Source: Schizophyllum amplum (lineage: Eukaryota > Basidiomycota > Agaricomycetes > Agaricales > Schizophyllaceae). From it: a stretch of 10,567 bases of DNA. Shown piece by piece: positions 8,051 to 10,567 of the stretch (its first letter is position 1; the number at the start of each line of letters is the position of its first letter). Location: assembly GCA_007026445.1 (NCBI GenBank), contig VDMD01000309.1, positions 1-10,567 of the forward strand, given 5' to 3'. A program made the translations under genes and the position numbers. The notes below the pieces were generated by a model that was not told the origin of the DNA, ran no database searches, and worked only from the letters and a program-made list of their open reading frames with translations.

Positions 8051-10567
8051 TTACTTAGCTACAGAAGCTTTGACCTGGGCCACCATCTCGGGTGGCAGCG
8101 TGCGGTGGCCGTGGTATTTGCGGTTCGCCCACGCCGCCTGAGCACCCGAAAGACCCTCTTTGTATGCAAATATGAACCGGCTGATCTATTTGCATATCTA
8201 CAAGACCATAAGTCAAAGCTCGCAGAACATAGCTGGAGACGTACCGACGAATCTGCAATAATGGGACGTCATCAAGACTTTCGAGCATCTTGCGCTCCAT
8301 CTCGTCAATGGTTGCACTGCGTCGTGCCAGTCGATAGGCAAACTTCGCGGCACCCCAATACTGCTCAATGAAGTTGAGCTCGCAGTGATATTTAGGGTAA
8401 AAGTCGCAAATATGACCGCGTCGCTCGACGAGTTCTTGAAGGGCGGACTTGTTTGTGGCAAAGTCGGGCTGCGTGAACAGAAGCCGTCGACAGCAACAGT
8501 CCGTCCTCCGGGCGCGCATTTGAAGCCCGGCGCGCATTCGGCTTTGAGCCCGCCCTCTGGCCAGAGCCCGCGCTCGCGGATGATGACTTCCATGCCTTGA
8601 ACCAGCCAGGCTTCTCTGGATGGTCGTCGGGGTAGTAAAAGTCCTGGAGGGTCTTGTCCTTGCCATAATAGCCGTGCCGCATGCGGGTGCCGCTGTTGTT
8701 GTGCGTCCACCCAGGCTTGGCAACTGTGTGAGGAGGTTCAGCGCGCGGCTTGGCAATTCTGGCTCGACGATCACGCACATTTGACCATCTTTCGCGCGGA
8801 CAGCGCATCCGCGGCGCGTTTCTGGTGGCTTGGGGCATTGTCGAACAGAAACAGGCCTTGTGCAAACCCCTTCGTGCGGCCCTCAAATATGTCGATGGCG
8901 CGATCGGTCTGCGCGAGGAGTCATCAGCGTCAAACCAGCCTTCGCGGTTCTTTCCCGCCTTGAAGATGACGCGCGCTTCTCTGGTGAAGCGTCAGCAAAG
9001 AATGCAAGGAGTGAAAACAGGCTACGCACTCGTCACCGTCCTTCAAACGCCCCAATCGAGCGTGAGGAAGTCAAAACCATGATCGACTGACCCTCGCCCT
9101 TGGATGAGGTGCTGCGCGGGTGCCGCTGTGCTGCCAGTAGAGTCGCCGCTGGTCATTTGATAGAAGTCGACTCGTCGTGAGTGACGAGGATGAGGCGGAA
9201 AGGTTTGCCGGGGACGGTGAATCCGGCAGGGTGCGGGAGTTCATTGCCTTCGTTGTCGAACTTGACGAACCGCTTCTCGTAACCTCCCACCGCTTGCAGA
9301 AGGCGACTCGATCTGCGAACAACGTCCGGACGCTCGTGCCCGTCAATATACATGCCATTGTGTTTTCTTTTGTACCGCCAGGACAGCTTGTTCAGCCAGC
9401 GACGTGCGGCGTTCTGAGATCGATGGCTTGCAGATGCCGGCTGATTTGAAGATCTCTTGCATCTCGGCGCTTGCGACGATGTCGCAGACGTCTGCCGAGA
9501 CGATGAATTTGCCGTCCTTGACGCGTTCCGAGAGCTTCAACTGCATGTGTGTCGAGATGTCTTCGTCGTCGAGCACGTTTGAGTGCGTCTGGCCGTGCCG
9601 GTGGAATGGCAGTGTGTCATCGCGCAGATAATCCAGCAGCCAGTGTCTGATCGTTCTGGCATGCCGATTCGCTTTGGCCTTGCATTTTCGCAACTATGAC
9701 TGACGCCTGACGCCAGGTGCACGGAAGCGCGTCGTCGAGATACAGATTCAGCAATCCGAGCATCGCGCAGATTCGAGCTCGGAAGACAACGTCAAGCTTC
9801 TTGTTTTGCTTTGAGCGTCAAGCGGTCCCGTGCACGACGCAGGAGCACCTTGTCTTTCTGCAGAGCGAGGACATGGTCGGCGGCTCGATCGCCGCAGTGC
9901 TCTCGGGGCAGTCTGGTGGCAAACGGCCTTCTCGCAGGTCCTTGAGCATCTGATCAACACGCGACGAGCTTCGGCCTGCTGCTCCGCTGTCTTCTTGTCA
10001 CTTTCACTGCGCTCCGGCTCGCTTGGCGACTCCGAGTCGTTCTCGTGCTCGATCTGTCGCGCGTGTTGGAAGCATGCAGACATCGTGAGCTTTGCCCACG
10101 CACCTGGTTCTCGACGACTTGGACCTCATCCATCTCCGCATCTGTCCCTTCCGTCTCATGTGCAACCTCGGATGACATCTGGTGTTCATCAAGATGGCCA
10201 TGCCGCTCGCGTCCCGCAGCCGCCTGCTTGGGAAACATCAGTCCAAAGGCCTGGCACGACAAATCACAAGGTGACTGACCACATTGTTCCCACTTGACGC
10301 TGACTTCTTCAGTGCCATGAAAGCACCCACACTCAGAAAGCCCTTCGACGCGAGGTCTCTCCCGTCCTTTGCGCGACGTTGCTGCGTCTTCTTCGATCGT
10401 CCATCATAGTGGTGAGGAGTTTGCCTTTTCTTGGGTGCTTCTCGCTCTCTTGCGACAGCAGCATCTCGAGCTTTTTCAAGGTGCTGGCGGAACTGAGCCA
10501 GTGCGCTTTCGCTTCGATTTCCGGGCTGTCCCAATCGTCACGCGGGTCGTGGTCGTCGTCATATCGT
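8051..10567 (-). pseudogene. DDE transposase, frameshifted, 5' end beyond the window
   Basis: Read leftwards, the frames give in order: a basic stretch (RSKKTQQRRAKDGRDL, near 10400), an acidic Ser/Glu linker (about 10060-9990), LDVVFRARICAMLGLLNLYL (from about 9795), HWLLDYLRDDTLPFHRHGQ, HNGMYIDGHERPDVV, LILVTHDEST with Asp at 9174-9176, LFLFDNAPSHQK with Asp at 8840-8842, DFYYPDDHPEKPGWF, CELNFIEQYWGAAK with Glu at 8364-8366, and a tail HGHRTLPPEM ending at the stop 8051-8053. D, D and E in this order fit a DDE_3-type (Tc1/mariner-IS630-like) transposase widespread in mushroom-forming fungi. One convincing intron is 8724-8778 (GTGCGTGA...CACACAG). Frame changes near 9680, 9320, 9285, 9165, 9105, 8910, 8600 and 8505 are not explained by introns. 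It is most likely a dead copy. No terminal repeats were identified. Confidence 0.82.
8163..8196. repeat. 10-bp perfect inverted repeat containing octamer-like words
   Basis: TATGCAAATA (8163-8172) and TATTTGCATA (8187-8196) are perfect reverse complements separated by 14 bases. They lie where the minus-strand transposase frame jumps between QIRRY and RFIFAYKEGL. The left copy falls in coding sequence; the right copy falls in the extra 50-60 bases that interrupt the frame. Confidence 0.55.

Noticed and set aside
1..10567. CRISPR arrays, tRNA genes, long terminal repeats
   Set aside because: No regularly spaced repeats, cloverleaf-like sequence with conserved arms, or long direct repeats were seen on reading both strands.

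Overview
The window looks like DNA from a filamentous basidiomycete, probably an Agaricomycete. Coding regions are GC-rich and interrupted by short GT-AG introns, mostly 50-60 bp. There are no bacterial-style operons or Shine-Dalgarno sites. The right-hand quarter carries a degenerate DDE transposase of a type I associate with mushroom-forming fungi. The organism call is an inference from gene structure and protein content.

Layout, left to right. Bases 1-169 hold a TATA-type promoter. Bases 170-964 hold a small intact four-exon gene (199 residues) that resembles a two-repeat dimeric alpha/beta-barrel protein. Bases 965-1301 are a spacer with fragments that could be decayed or upstream NRPS coding. 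Bases 1302-5286 (+) encode a nonribosomal peptide synthetase: a partial condensation-like N-terminus, then adenylation (A), thiolation (T) and condensation (C) domains, with no thioesterase or reductase. Its 3' part (A-domain end, T and C) is one clean reading frame. Its 5' part needs either reading-frame breaks or weak introns.

Bases 5287-6157 contain no convincing gene. They include two hairpins built from the same GCCCGGGC-type sequence in opposite orientation, about 570 bp apart, which suggests a non-autonomous TIR element. Bases 6181-7405 (-) hold a three-exon hypothetical gene with one or two apparent frame breaks. Bases 7406-8050 are intergenic with a hairpin. Bases 8051-10567 (-) hold a frameshifted DDE transposase whose three acidic residues can all be located; its 5' end lies beyond the window.

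How the parts may work together: the barrel gene and the NRPS lie on the same strand 337 bp apart and could belong to one small biosynthetic locus. The A-T-C layout without a thioesterase recalls fungal hydroxamate-siderophore synthetases, but nothing here proves the product. The downstream transposon-like material suggests the right flank of the locus has been remodelled. No CRISPR, rRNA or tRNA gene was recognised.
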